Below, one piece after another: positions 28,264 through 37,402 of a stretch of DNA of 64,000 bases (position 1 is the first letter of the stretch; each line of letters starts with the position of its first letter). Source of the DNA: CAZDKK01 sp964603725 (GTDB taxonomy: Bacteria; Eisenbacteria; RBG-16-71-46; CAIMUX01; WJJG01). The stretch lies in assembly GCA_964603725.1 (NCBI GenBank), contig CAZRWW010000022.1:5351-69350 (forward strand), written 5' to 3'. Both the position numbers and the translations under genes were made by a program. The notes beneath the pieces are model-generated. The model ran no database searches and had not been told where the DNA came from. It saw only the letters and a list, made by a program, of their open reading frames with translations.

Positions 28264-28273
28264 NNNNNNNNNN
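28264..28273. other. assembly gap (10 N) with low-quality flank
   Basis: Ten unresolved bases. The 50 bp to the right (28274-28323) are far more AT-rich than the window and carry homopolymer runs, followed by G and C runs to about 28370. The contigs are joined here, so gene order across the gap is not proven. Confidence 0.95.
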
Positions 28274-28312
28274 GCAGGATGATAAAACATATTATAAAAC
28301 CCGAAATACCGC

Positions 28313-28852
28313 CTAAAACCCCCCGAAAAACCCCGGGGGACACGTGGGCACCCGCCGGGGGGGCGGGGGGTCTCTCGCGGCGTTGGGGCGCGCGACCTGA
28401 TCCTGCAGCTTGTGGAGGTGTTCCCGGGTCTCTTGCACGAGCTGGCCGAGCATCTTCGAGATCGTGGGGTCATCGGTGGCGACGACTTCCCAGGGCTGGT
28501 GCTCGAGGAGCGAGCGCTCGATGTCCAGGGCGAAGGCGAGCATCTGCATCCGCGTGAGCTCGCGGTGACCGACCCGCTCGGTGCCCGCGCGCACGTGCTC
28601 GATGAATTTCCGGACAGCCTGCGGGGTGACGACGCGGCCTGGTCGAAGCGCCTCCGGGTGGTCCTTGACCCAGCGCTGGAGCGTGCGTAGGTATGAGGCG
28701 TGCTGGAGCTCCTGCTCCTTCAAGCTCGAGCAGAGGATGCCGAAGACGCCGCCGATGCGGCTGCAGGCCGCGTAGTACCCGGCCACCGTCAGCTCGGCCA
28801 GCGCCAGGATCTCGAGCAATTCCTCCAGCTCATGGTGTCCGCCACCTGCCAT
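28313..28852 (-). CDS. ferritin-like diiron protein, C-terminus uncertain
   Basis: A four-helix-bundle protein of about 179 residues. Two ExxH motifs are visible (EQELQHASY and ETREHLHKL), with lone Glu residues in AELTVAGYY and DIERSLLE. That is the complete E...ExxH...E...ExxH set of rubrerythrin/ferritin-like diiron carboxylate proteins. It could serve in oxidative-stress defence, iron handling or hydroxylation. A GGGAGG site precedes the ATG. The last 20 residues, rich in Pro and Gly-Phe, derive from the low-quality sequence beside the gap. The native C-terminus may end earlier or be different. Confidence 0.7.
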   Translation of the reverse strand: MAGGGHHELEELLEILALAELTVAGYYAACSRIGGVFGILCSSLKEQELQHASYLRTLQRWVKDHPEALRPGRVVTPQAVRKFIEHVRAGTERVGHRELTRMQMLAFALDIERSLLEHQPWEVVATDDPTISKMLGQLVQETREHLHKLQDQVARPNAARDPPPPRRVPTCPPGFFGGF

Positions 28853-29417
28853 CGTGCCTCCCCGCGGCGCCGCGGGCGCCCCGTCCCGGCTGTCGGGCCG
28901 GACTCCCGACCAGGCGCTCCGGGCGCAATCCGCGCAACGAACCTGTGGAAGGTATCGGAGGGTCCGGCTACGATCCGTAGGTGGGGCTGGTGGGAGATGC
29001 GCTCGCGCGGCTGGAAAGCGGCCCGGCGCCGGAGTCATGCCCGGCGGCCGCGATCGTGCCCGGCGGCCGCGATCGTGCCCGGCGGCCGCGATCGTGCCCG
29101 GCGGCCGCGACCGTGCCCGGCGGCCGCGTGGCCCGGGCGCCGTGCTGGTTCAGCTATCTCTGAGTGTGAATTCTTGTTACCCGATGAACAAGGCCGGCCG
29201 GACGGACGTCGATAAGAGTCCAATCGGCGGCCTCCGGCCGGATCACGGGCCAGGCGGCAGGGCCGTGGGAGTGGCCGGGGGGCGGCCCCGGGGCGGGCAA
29301 GGCGCAGGTGAAACGAGGCTTAGGGACGGCGCGTAGCTCACCCGGATCGGGGCCCGGCGCGGGGAAGATGGGCTGCGGCTGGTTGGAACGGGATCCTCAT
29401 CACCAGAGGGGTCGGCG
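28853..29417. other. 565-bp divergent intergenic region with a tandem repeat
   Basis: Lies between the ferritin-like gene (minus) and the RND adaptor gene (plus). Contains the 19-bp tandem array at 29043-29130 and a GCGGCGCCGC dyad close to the ferritin-like start. No convincing ORF, RNA gene or consensus promoter is seen. Confidence 0.5.
29043..29130. repeat. 19-bp tandem repeat, about 4.5 copies
   Basis: Unit GGCGGCCGCGATCGTGCCC: three exact copies (29043-29061, 29062-29080, 29081-29099), a fourth with one substitution (29100-29118), and a partial fifth. Each unit contains a NotI-like GCGGCCGC palindrome. No spacers. Confidence 0.92.
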
Positions 29418-30749
29418 ATGCAGAGTGCAAGAGTCAGCGGTTGGGCGCGCGCGCGAATGAAGGCGGACTGGCGGGCGGGGATCCTGGCGATGCTCCTGGC
29501 GGCGGCAGGCTTGGGCGGCCCGGGTTGCGGCGGGAGCGAGCAGGCGGCGCAGGCCGGGAAGGCGACGCCCGCGACCGAGGCGGCCGACTCGTCCGGCGCA
29601 CCGCTGGAAAAGAAGGAGAAGTCGATCAAGGTCAATGTGGCCGGCGTTCGCAGAGGCGATCTCGTGATCCCCATTCACGCCGACGGGGCCATCCGCACCC
29701 CGCGCTCGGTCGAGATCCGCACCAAAGCCGGGGGCGAGCTGACCGAGGTCCTGGTGCGCGACGGAGATCGCGTGACTGCGGGCCAGCTCCTCGCGCGCAT
29801 CGACCCGCGCGAATACGCCCTCGCGCTGGAACGGACCCGCTACCAGCATCTGCAAGCGCTCTCCCGCGCCGCGGCCGAGGGCGACGGCGGCACCGGCAAT
29901 CGCGAGGCGCTGGCGAGCTTCATCCAGCGCCGGCAGGCGCTCGAAGAGCGCCAGCGCCGCGGCGAGATCACCCAGGAGCAGTTGCGCACCGAGCTGCTCA
30001 ACCTCGAGCTGGAGGCGCTCGAGCAGGGCGCCTTCCGCGACCAGGTGTACGAGCAGCGCACGGGGCTGGCCGACGCGCGCATGTCCGAGGAGCGCGCGCG
30101 CCTGGATCTCGAGCACTGCGAGATCCGCGCCCCCTTTGACGGCATCGTGCAGGGCCTGAGCGTCGTGCGCGGCGAGACGGTGAGCGTGGGCGCGAAGATC
30201 TGCTCCGTCTTCAACAATGACCGCCTCGAAGCCGTCGTGAACGTCCTCGAAGCCGATCTCGGCAACCTGCAGCTCGGGCGCCAGGCGCTGATCGCCGTTC
30301 CGGCCACCCGCGACACGCTGAGCGCGAAGGTCGATGTCATCAGTCCCCACCTGGACCAGGCCAGCCGAACGTGCGAGGTGATCATCAGATTCGACAATCG
30401 CAACGGACGCCTGCGCCCGGGCATGTTCGTGCAGGCCGAGATCGCCGGCTGGATTCACCCCGACAAGCTCCAGGTCCCCAAGGACGCGGTGCTCATGCGC
30501 GACAATCGGCCCCTGGTGTTCAAGGTGGTCGGCGAACGGGCCCAGTGGCTCTACGTCGACATCGGTCTCCAGAGCGACGAGTGGACGGAGATCACGGCGG
30601 TCCACAGCGGCGGGTCGCTGGCGCCCGGTGATCGCGTTGTCGTGAGCGATCACCTGACCCTGGCGCACGAGGCGTTGATCGAGATCCGCCAAGTCGTGCC
30701 GCCGCGCGATCGCTGGGACCTCCTGGTCGACCTGGGGCAGCCGCAATGA
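29418..30749 (+). CDS. RND efflux periplasmic adaptor (membrane fusion protein), lipoprotein
   Basis: A 443-residue HlyD/AcrA-type adaptor that links an inner-membrane RND pump to an outer-membrane channel. It has a lipobox LGGPGC (Cys37), a Ser/Ala linker, a biotinyl-lipoyl-like half-motif around GGELTEVLVRDGDRVTAGQ, a long coiled-coil hairpin rich in Glu, Gln, Arg and Leu (about 140-220), the second half CEIRAPFDGIVQGLSV, and beta-barrel and membrane-proximal domains (RLRPGMFVQAEI). The first pump gene overlaps it by 4 bases (ATGA). No outer-membrane factor gene is in the cluster. An in-frame Met at codon 14 is an alternative start. Confidence 0.88.
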   Translation: MQSARVSGWARARMKADWRAGILAMLLAAAGLGGPGCGGSEQAAQAGKATPATEAADSSGAPLEKKEKSIKVNVAGVRRGDLVIPIHADGAIRTPRSVEIRTKAGGELTEVLVRDGDRVTAGQLLARIDPREYALALERTRYQHLQALSRAAAEGDGGTGNREALASFIQRRQALEERQRRGEITQEQLRTELLNLELEALEQGAFRDQVYEQRTGLADARMSEERARLDLEHCEIRAPFDGIVQGLSVVRGETVSVGAKICSVFNNDRLEAVVNVLEADLGNLQLGRQALIAVPATRDTLSAKVDVISPHLDQASRTCEVIIRFDNRNGRLRPGMFVQAEIAGWIHPDKLQVPKDAVLMRDNRPLVFKVVGERAQWLYVDIGLQSDEWTEITAVHSGGSLAPGDRVVVSDHLTLAHEALIEIRQVVPPRDRWDLLVDLGQPQ

Positions 30750-33700
30750 TCATCAAGACCGCCGTTCAGCGGCCTGTCGGCGTGCTGATGATCTTCGCGG
30801 GCCTGGTGTTGATCGGCCTGCTGTCCCTGCAGCGCCTGCCCGTCGACTTGCTGCCCGCCATCAACTACCCCAACCTGACGGTGATCACGAACTACGCCGA
30901 CACGCCGGCCGACGACCTGACGCGGCTGGTGACCCAGCCCCTCGAGGAGGTGATCGCCGGGCAGGCGGGCGTGCGCCGCGTCGTGTCGCGCACGCGCGAG
31001 GGGGTCTCGACCATCACGGTAGAATACGAGTGGGGCACGGACATGGACTTCGCCAACCTCCATCTGCGCGAAGCCATCGACCGCGTCTCCTACCGCGACG
31101 ACTTCCCTGGCGATGCCGATCGCCCGCTCATCCTGCGCTGGGATCCCGGCGCGCGGCCTGTGGCCATCATGGTCCTGGGGGGGGACGATCCGCTGTCCCA
31201 GATGACCGACTTCGCTCGCGACGTCGTGAAGCCCGCCCTGGAGCAGATCGAGGGCATCAGCCAGGCCGAGGTGATCGGCGGGGCGGAGCGCGAGATCCTG
31301 GTCCGCCCGGACTTCGGAAAACTGCGGCTCTACGGCATCACGGTGGAAGACCTCCGCCGGGCGTTGCAGATCGCCAACATCAGCTTTCCCGGCGGGCGCA
31401 TCCGGCAAGGCCCGCTCCATCTGCCGCTGCGCATCCTGGGGGAGTTCGAGAGCCTGGAGGAGATCCGCACGACGGAGATACCCGGGGCCGCCCCCGGCGT
31501 GACCATCGCCGATGTGGCCGAGGTGGTCGACACGATCAAGGAGCCCGTCGGAGCCACGTTTCTGGGCGACGACGAGGTCGTCGCCTTGCACCTGTACAAG
31601 GAAGTCGGCGCCAACACGATCCAGGCGACCCAAGAGGTCGATCGCATCCTGCAGGTCATCAAGCGCGAGTACCCGGACTTCCAACACAAGTTCGTCTACC
31701 GGGATGCGGACTTCGTCGCCGAGTCCTTCAACGGTCTGCGCAGCTCGTTGATCTACGGCTCCTTCCTGGCCTTCGCCGTGCTGTTTCTCTTCCTGATGGA
31801 CTGGCGCAGCCCGGTGGTCATCGGGTTGTCGATTCCCGTCTCCATCTTCGCGACCTTCGCGTTCCTGCACTTCGCCAAGGTGAATCTCAATCTGATGTCG
31901 CTGGGCGGCCTGTCGCTGGCGGCCGGTATGCTGGTGGACAACGCCATCGTCGTGCTCGAGAACGTCAACCGGTACTTGCGTATCCGGCGCGACGCGTTGC
32001 GAAGGGACATCGACCAGATCGTGGCCTCGGCGGCGCAGGAGGTGGCATCGCCGGTCGTGGCCTCGACGCTCACCACGGTGGCGGTGTTCTTCCCGGTGAT
32101 CTATGTGCCCGGCATCGCGGGCGAATTCTTCCGCGATCAAGCCCTGGCCGTCACGGTGTCGTTGCTGGTGTCCGTCTTCTGCGCGCTCCTGTTGCAGCCG
32201 ATGATGTCGGCGCGGATCTTGGCGCGGGAGTCCGCGGAACCCCGCGGACTTTTCAAGATCTTCGACCGGGCGCTCGCGGGAACCATCGAACGCTATCACC
32301 GGGTTCTGGCGAGGGTCCTGAACCACAAGGCGATCTTCCTGTTGTGCCTCCTGGGGGGACTGGCCCTGGCGACCTGGGTTGGCATCGACATGCGCAAGAG
32401 CTTCCTGCCCGCCCGGACGTGGGGCGACTTCGCCGTCGCCCTGGAGCTGGGGGCCGGGACGCCGCTCGAGCAGACCGACGCCGTGGCCGCCGAGATATCG
32501 CAGTTCGTCGCCGCGATGCCCGAGGTCGAGACCGTCTACGCCCAGGTGGGGCAGACGGAACGGACCCTGGCGGCGCTGAAGGAGTACACGGCCGCCAACA
32601 CCGCCCGCATCCGCGTGCTGCTCAAGCCCAGCCGCCACGGCTTGCGCCTGATGGAGCGGGTGAAGGAGCGGTTGGCCGAGCGGCTCGACGGCCTGGCGGG
32701 CGCCGAGTACGTCTTCCGCGAGGAGGGCATCGGACTGGGCGAGATCCTCGCCAGCGGAGAGTCGGCTTTCACGCTGGGCATTGTGGCCGACAAGGCCGAG
32801 GAGGGGCTCGCGGTGGCCGAGGCGCTGCTGCCCCGCCTGCGCGCGATCGACGGTCTGAGCGATGTGACCATGGACCGGGTCCTCGGGAATCCCACCGTGG
32901 AAGTGACGGTGGATCGCGAGAAGGCGCTGCGCTACGGCCTGGAGCCCGACGTTCTGGCGCGTGAGCTGCGGGCCCGCATCCAGGGCGTCGTCGCCACGAG
33001 CTACAACGAGATCGAGCAGCGCATCGACATCGCCGTGCGCCTGGCCGAGCACGAGCGGCGCGACCTCGACCTGGTGCTGGCCTCGCCGGTGGCGGTGGCG
33101 GGTGGCCGGACGGTCCCGCTGGGCAGCTTCGTCACCATGTCCGAGGGACGGCCGGTCCGGGAGATCGTGCGGCGCGACCAGCGGCGGCAGGTCTCGCTGA
33201 CCGGCGACGTGCAGGGACGCCGCATCAGCCAGGTGTGGCAGGATGTCGAGGACGTGCTGGCCGGCCTGCCGGTGCCGCCGGGGGTGGGCTTCATCAGGGG
33301 CGGCGAGCAGGACGAGATCAGCGGCTCCTTCCGCGATCTCGGCTGGGCCCTGCTGCTGTCAGTGCTGCTCGTCTACATGATCCTGGCCGCCCAGTTCGAG
33401 TCATTCCTCGACCCACTGGTGATTTCCGCGGTTCTGCCGATCGGCGTCGCCGGCGCCCTGGTGACCCTGTTCCTGGCGGGCGAGTCGATCAACGTCATCT
33501 CGTTGATCGGCCTGATCGCCCTGTTGGGCATCTCGGTCAACGACGCCATCGTGAAGGTGGCCACCATCCGCCGGCTGCGGATGGACGAGGGCCTGGAACG
33601 CCGGGCGGCCATCATGGAGGCGAGCCGCCTGCGGTTTCGTCCGATCGTCATGACGACGCTCACGACGGTGCTCGGCATGGTGCCCATGGCCATCGGCATC

Positions 33701-33880
33701 GGCACGGGCGAGCAGATCCAGCGGCCGCTGGCCATCACCATCATGGGCGGTCTGAGCATGGCCACGGCCCTGACGCTCTTCATGACGCCGGTCATCTACG
33801 AGACCCTCCACCACTGGACCGACCGTGACGCCGACGCCGCCGGCGGGCGGGCGGCCGGAGCGGGCGGCCGGGAGGCGTAG
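30746..33880 (+). CDS. RND-family efflux pump, first subunit
   Basis: A 1044-residue inner-membrane proton-driven transporter of the HAE-type RND family. Twelve transmembrane segments with two large periplasmic loops are expected. An N-terminal helix precedes PVDLLPAINYPNLTVIT, a standard RND opening. The TM4 proton-relay Asp is in GMLVDNAIVVLENVNRY, and the FLASPV/GGxxVPLGS strands and a SVNDAIVKVATIRR segment in TM10 are present. Translationally coupled to the adaptor. A second, longer RND gene follows after 1 bp, so the two may form a heteromeric pump as MdtB/MdtC do (inference). Confidence 0.9.
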   Translation: MIIKTAVQRPVGVLMIFAGLVLIGLLSLQRLPVDLLPAINYPNLTVITNYADTPADDLTRLVTQPLEEVIAGQAGVRRVVSRTREGVSTITVEYEWGTDMDFANLHLREAIDRVSYRDDFPGDADRPLILRWDPGARPVAIMVLGGDDPLSQMTDFARDVVKPALEQIEGISQAEVIGGAEREILVRPDFGKLRLYGITVEDLRRALQIANISFPGGRIRQGPLHLPLRILGEFESLEEIRTTEIPGAAPGVTIADVAEVVDTIKEPVGATFLGDDEVVALHLYKEVGANTIQATQEVDRILQVIKREYPDFQHKFVYRDADFVAESFNGLRSSLIYGSFLAFAVLFLFLMDWRSPVVIGLSIPVSIFATFAFLHFAKVNLNLMSLGGLSLAAGMLVDNAIVVLENVNRYLRIRRDALRRDIDQIVASAAQEVASPVVASTLTTVAVFFPVIYVPGIAGEFFRDQALAVTVSLLVSVFCALLLQPMMSARILARESAEPRGLFKIFDRALAGTIERYHRVLARVLNHKAIFLLCLLGGLALATWVGIDMRKSFLPARTWGDFAVALELGAGTPLEQTDAVAAEISQFVAAMPEVETVYAQVGQTERTLAALKEYTAANTARIRVLLKPSRHGLRLMERVKERLAERLDGLAGAEYVFREEGIGLGEILASGESAFTLGIVADKAEEGLAVAEALLPRLRAIDGLSDVTMDRVLGNPTVEVTVDREKALRYGLEPDVLARELRARIQGVVATSYNEIEQRIDIAVRLAEHERRDLDLVLASPVAVAGGRTVPLGSFVTMSEGRPVREIVRRDQRRQVSLTGDVQGRRISQVWQDVEDVLAGLPVPPGVGFIRGGEQDEISGSFRDLGWALLLSVLLVYMILAAQFESFLDPLVISAVLPIGVAGALVTLFLAGESINVISLIGLIALLGISVNDAIVKVATIRRLRMDEGLERRAAIMEASRLRFRPIVMTTLTTVLGMVPMAIGIGTGEQIQRPLAITIMGGLSMATALTLFMTPVIYETLHHWTDRDADAAGGRAAGAGGREA

Positions 33881-33881
33881 C

Positions 33882-36800
33882 ATGATCCGGTTCTTCGTCG
33901 ATCATCCGGTGGCGACCTGGATGATCTTTGTCGCCTTCATCCTGACCGGGCTCTACGCGCTGCCGCGCCTCGACATCCAGGCCATGCCGGAGACCGAGCT
34001 GCCGTCGCTGTCGATCGTCACGCGCTGGACCGGCGCGTCGCCGAGCGCGATCCAGCGCTCCATCACCGTGCCGATCGAGGAGGCGGCCCGCAAGATCCGC
34101 GGCGTCGAGGAGATCACCGCCCGGTCGGCCCCGGGCTACAGCCGCGTGCAGGTCTCGCTTCGTCGCGATGTCGACGTCGAGTTCGCGCGGCTCGAGCTGA
34201 GCGAGCAGCTCGGTGCCGTGCGGCGCAATCTCCCGGCGCAAGCCAGCCAGCCCCAGATCGTTCCCTACGTCCCGGAGGACTTCCGCACCGAGAACTTCTT
34301 CGCCTTCAGCCTCGTCTCGCCTCTGCCCACGAACGAGCTGCGCGACCGGGCCGACACCTGGCTCGTCCCGCGGCTGCTGGCCATTCCGGGCGTCGCGGAT
34401 GCGGAGCTGCAGGGCGGCGCGCTCCCCCTGATCCACATCCGTCTAGACCTCAGCCAGATGGAACGCTACAGCCTCACGGCCGACCAGGTCTACGCGCGAC
34501 TCGACGCCCTGGACGACATCCTGCCGGCCGGGGCGATTCGCCGGGCGGGACTGCAGCTCACGGTCGGCCTCAAGGACCAGGTGGACCTCGAGAAGCTGCG
34601 GCGGGCGGTCTTGACGATCTCCGGCGGGCAGCCGATCACCCTGGACCACATCGGACGCATCGAGTTGAGTCACGAGGACCCCACGTACTTCGTCCGCATC
34701 AACGGCCAGAACGTGGTCGAGGTCAGCGTTGCCAAGCGCAGCGGCAAGAACGCCGTGACGGTGAGCCGCGCCATCCGCCGGGCGCTCCCGCGGATCGAGG
34801 CCCAGCTGCCGTTTCCCGTCACGTTCGAGATCGACGAGGACCAGGGCGAAGAGCTCGAGGAGAAGCTCATCGAGCTCGCCTATCGGTCGCTCATCATCCT
34901 GGCCCTGCTCTTCGCACTGCTGGCCATCGCCCTGCGGCGCGTGCGCCTGACCGGCATCGTGATCGCGTCGATTCTCTTTGCCATCGTGATTTGCCTGACG
35001 CTGTTCTACTTCTTCGGGATCTCGGTGAACTTCATCACCATCAGCGGGTTGACCGTCTGTTTCGGGATGCTCCTGGACAACAGCATCCTCGTGCTCGACG
35101 CCATCCACCGCCGCCTGAGCTCAGCGCGGGCGAACAGCGGCGGGGAGTCAGTCACCCCGGCGACCCGCTGGCGCCTGATCTGGGACCTGACCCGAGAGGC
35201 GCTCGTCAGCGGAACGCGCGAGGTCGCCTTTCCGATCATGACCACGACGCTCACGACCGTCGTGGCCTTTCTCTCCTTCAGCTTCCTCTCGGGGCGGCTG
35301 GCGCTGTACTACCTCCCGCTGGCGGCCAGCGTGGGCATCGCGATGATGGCGTCGGTCTTTGTGGCCTTCTGCTGGGTTCCGGTGGCGCTGCGGGGCCCCG
35401 CCGCCCGGGAGCAGGCGCACGCCGTGACGCAAGAGGCGCCGCCGGCCCTCCGCCCCCATCGCCTGCTGCTGCGCTGGGCCGTCGTGACGCTGGGACTGGC
35501 CGTCGCGGCCGGAGCGGTCTTCGCCCTGGTCAAGGGGTTTCACGGCGCGCTCGATCACTGGATCTGGGGACTGGGGATCGTCGGTCTGGTGTTGTCCATC
35601 GGGGTGCTGGTCGCCTACATCGATCGCATCACGGCGTTCAACCTGAGATTCTGGCCCATTCCGGTGATCGTCTTGGCCGGCTTGATCGGGGCTTCTTACC
35701 ACATCTACAAGAATGAGATTCACGTAGGGGGATTCTGGCGCCAAGAGGATGAGCAGACCCTGAGCATCTACATCGAACGGCCGGTCGGCACGGACGTCGT
35801 CCTCTCCTCGGAGACCATGAAGCTGTTCGAGGCGGAGATGCTGCCCCTGCCTGACGGCATCGACATGAAGTCCTGGAGCGTCGAGAATCGCGCCTACATG
35901 CAGCTCAAGTTCGAGGACGAGATGCTCTACACCGCCTACCCGGAGCTGCTGCGCAACAAGCTGATCCTGCTGGCCGAGCAGATGGCCGGCATGTTCATCT
36001 ACATCGGCGGCTTCGGCGATCCCTATCTGAAGGGCGGCCGCGGCGGCATGATGAGCAACTCGCTCATCCGTATCACCGGCTACAACAGCAAGACGCTGAA
36101 CGCGCTCTGCGAAGGAGTGGTCGCTCAACTGGGGCGCAATCGCCGGGTGCGCAATGTGCGCCTGTCGAGCGGCGACCGCTTCGAGCGGGCCGCCGCGGAC
36201 GAGACGGTCGTCATCCTGCATCGCGACAGGCTCAACAGCCACCACCTGAGCGTCGGCGAGGTCATGGGGAATCTACGCCGGCTGCTTGGCATCGAGACGC
36301 CCTGGCACATGCTCATCGACGGTGAAGACGAGCGCCTGCAGTTGGGCTACCTGGACGCGGACGAGATCCAATACGACCAGATCATGAACAAGACCTTCAC
36401 AACCTCGCGCGGCGGCAAGGTCAGGCTCGGCGACCTGATCACCCTGGAGACGCGGCCGGTGATCGGATCGATCAACCGGCAGAATCAGCGTTACGCGATG
36501 CAGATCAACTGGGAGTACATCGGCACCGACCGCATGCGGCAGGCCTTCATCGGCGAGATCATCGATGGACTCAAGCTTCCCTACGGCTACACCGCCGAGG
36601 ATGTGTCGGGCGCGCGCATGTCGGAGGAAGAGGAAGAGGAGATGAAGGCCGTGCTGTGGTTGACGGTGCTCTTCATCTTCATGACGCTGGCCGCCCTGTT
36701 CGAGAGCATCACCTTGCCCTTCCTGGTGTTAATGTCGGTTCCCATGGCGCTGGTGGGCGTGATGGGGCTGTACTGGGCCACGGATGCGTCCTTCGATTCG

Positions 36801-37331
36801 TCGGCGCGAATCGGGCTGGTGCTGCTCTTCGGCATTGTGGTCAACAACGCGATCCTGCTGATCAACCGTTTTCGCCTGCAGATTCGCGAATGTGTCGGTG
36901 AAGGAAGCTATGGCGGTCGTCTGCCCGAGAAGGCGCGCCTGGGCGGCGTGGACCTCTGGCGGCTGCCCGCCGGCGAGCGTCGCGAGATGCTGCGGCAAGC
37001 GATCTGCACGGGCATGAGCATCCAGCTGCGCTCGATCCTCCTGACCAGCGGCACGACGGTGGCCGGGCTGTTGCCGCTGCTCATCAAGATCTCCGACCAG
37101 TCCGCGGGACGAGACATCTGGGAGAACCTGGCGCTCTCGTCGATCGGCGGCCTGGCCAGCAGCACGGTGCTCATCATTTGCGCCATCCCGGCGCTCTACT
37201 GGGTCATGACGCGGCTGGGCTGGGCGCTGCTGCGCGCCTGGCACTGGGCCAGGGGAACGCTCTACCCCACGCGGGTGGTCGTGGGAGCGGGAGCGGCGCG
37301 GCTGGGGTCGGCCAGCGGGAGCGGTGTCTAG
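33882..37331 (+). CDS. RND-family efflux pump, second subunit with an enlarged central membrane region
   Basis: An 1149-residue RND transporter. The opening IRFFVDHPVATWMIFVAF and the TM4 element GMLLDNSILVLDAIHRR are typical. Between TM6 and the second periplasmic loop (about residues 527-610) it has three hydrophobic segments (starting near LLRWAVVTLGLAV, WIWGLGIVGLVLS and WPIPVIVLAGLIG) where canonical pumps have one (TM7). This predicts 14 rather than 12 membrane spans. TM8-12 with FGIVVNNAILLINRFR follow. The start ATG is preceded by GGAGG within the end of the first pump gene. Confidence 0.88.
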   Translation: MIRFFVDHPVATWMIFVAFILTGLYALPRLDIQAMPETELPSLSIVTRWTGASPSAIQRSITVPIEEAARKIRGVEEITARSAPGYSRVQVSLRRDVDVEFARLELSEQLGAVRRNLPAQASQPQIVPYVPEDFRTENFFAFSLVSPLPTNELRDRADTWLVPRLLAIPGVADAELQGGALPLIHIRLDLSQMERYSLTADQVYARLDALDDILPAGAIRRAGLQLTVGLKDQVDLEKLRRAVLTISGGQPITLDHIGRIELSHEDPTYFVRINGQNVVEVSVAKRSGKNAVTVSRAIRRALPRIEAQLPFPVTFEIDEDQGEELEEKLIELAYRSLIILALLFALLAIALRRVRLTGIVIASILFAIVICLTLFYFFGISVNFITISGLTVCFGMLLDNSILVLDAIHRRLSSARANSGGESVTPATRWRLIWDLTREALVSGTREVAFPIMTTTLTTVVAFLSFSFLSGRLALYYLPLAASVGIAMMASVFVAFCWVPVALRGPAAREQAHAVTQEAPPALRPHRLLLRWAVVTLGLAVAAGAVFALVKGFHGALDHWIWGLGIVGLVLSIGVLVAYIDRITAFNLRFWPIPVIVLAGLIGASYHIYKNEIHVGGFWRQEDEQTLSIYIERPVGTDVVLSSETMKLFEAEMLPLPDGIDMKSWSVENRAYMQLKFEDEMLYTAYPELLRNKLILLAEQMAGMFIYIGGFGDPYLKGGRGGMMSNSLIRITGYNSKTLNALCEGVVAQLGRNRRVRNVRLSSGDRFERAAADETVVILHRDRLNSHHLSVGEVMGNLRRLLGIETPWHMLIDGEDERLQLGYLDADEIQYDQIMNKTFTTSRGGKVRLGDLITLETRPVIGSINRQNQRYAMQINWEYIGTDRMRQAFIGEIIDGLKLPYGYTAEDVSGARMSEEEEEEMKAVLWLTVLFIFMTLAALFESITLPFLVLMSVPMALVGVMGLYWATDASFDSSARIGLVLLFGIVVNNAILLINRFRLQIRECVGEGSYGGRLPEKARLGGVDLWRLPAGERREMLRQAICTGMSIQLRSILLTSGTTVAGLLPLLIKISDQSAGRDIWENLALSSIGGLASSTVLIICAIPALYWVMTRLGWALLRAWHWARGTLYPTRVVVGAGAARLGSASGSGV

Positions 37332-37402
37332 CGGACGCGAGCCTGGCTCAGCGGCCGCGGCGCGCGGACCTGGCCGGGGCAGGTTCGGTTGAGGAGCCGC
37401 GT

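Noticed and set aside
29418..30749. An outer-membrane TolC-like partner for the RND system
   Set aside because: No such gene is found near the RND genes; the adaptor and two pumps are alone, so the outer channel must be elsewhere.
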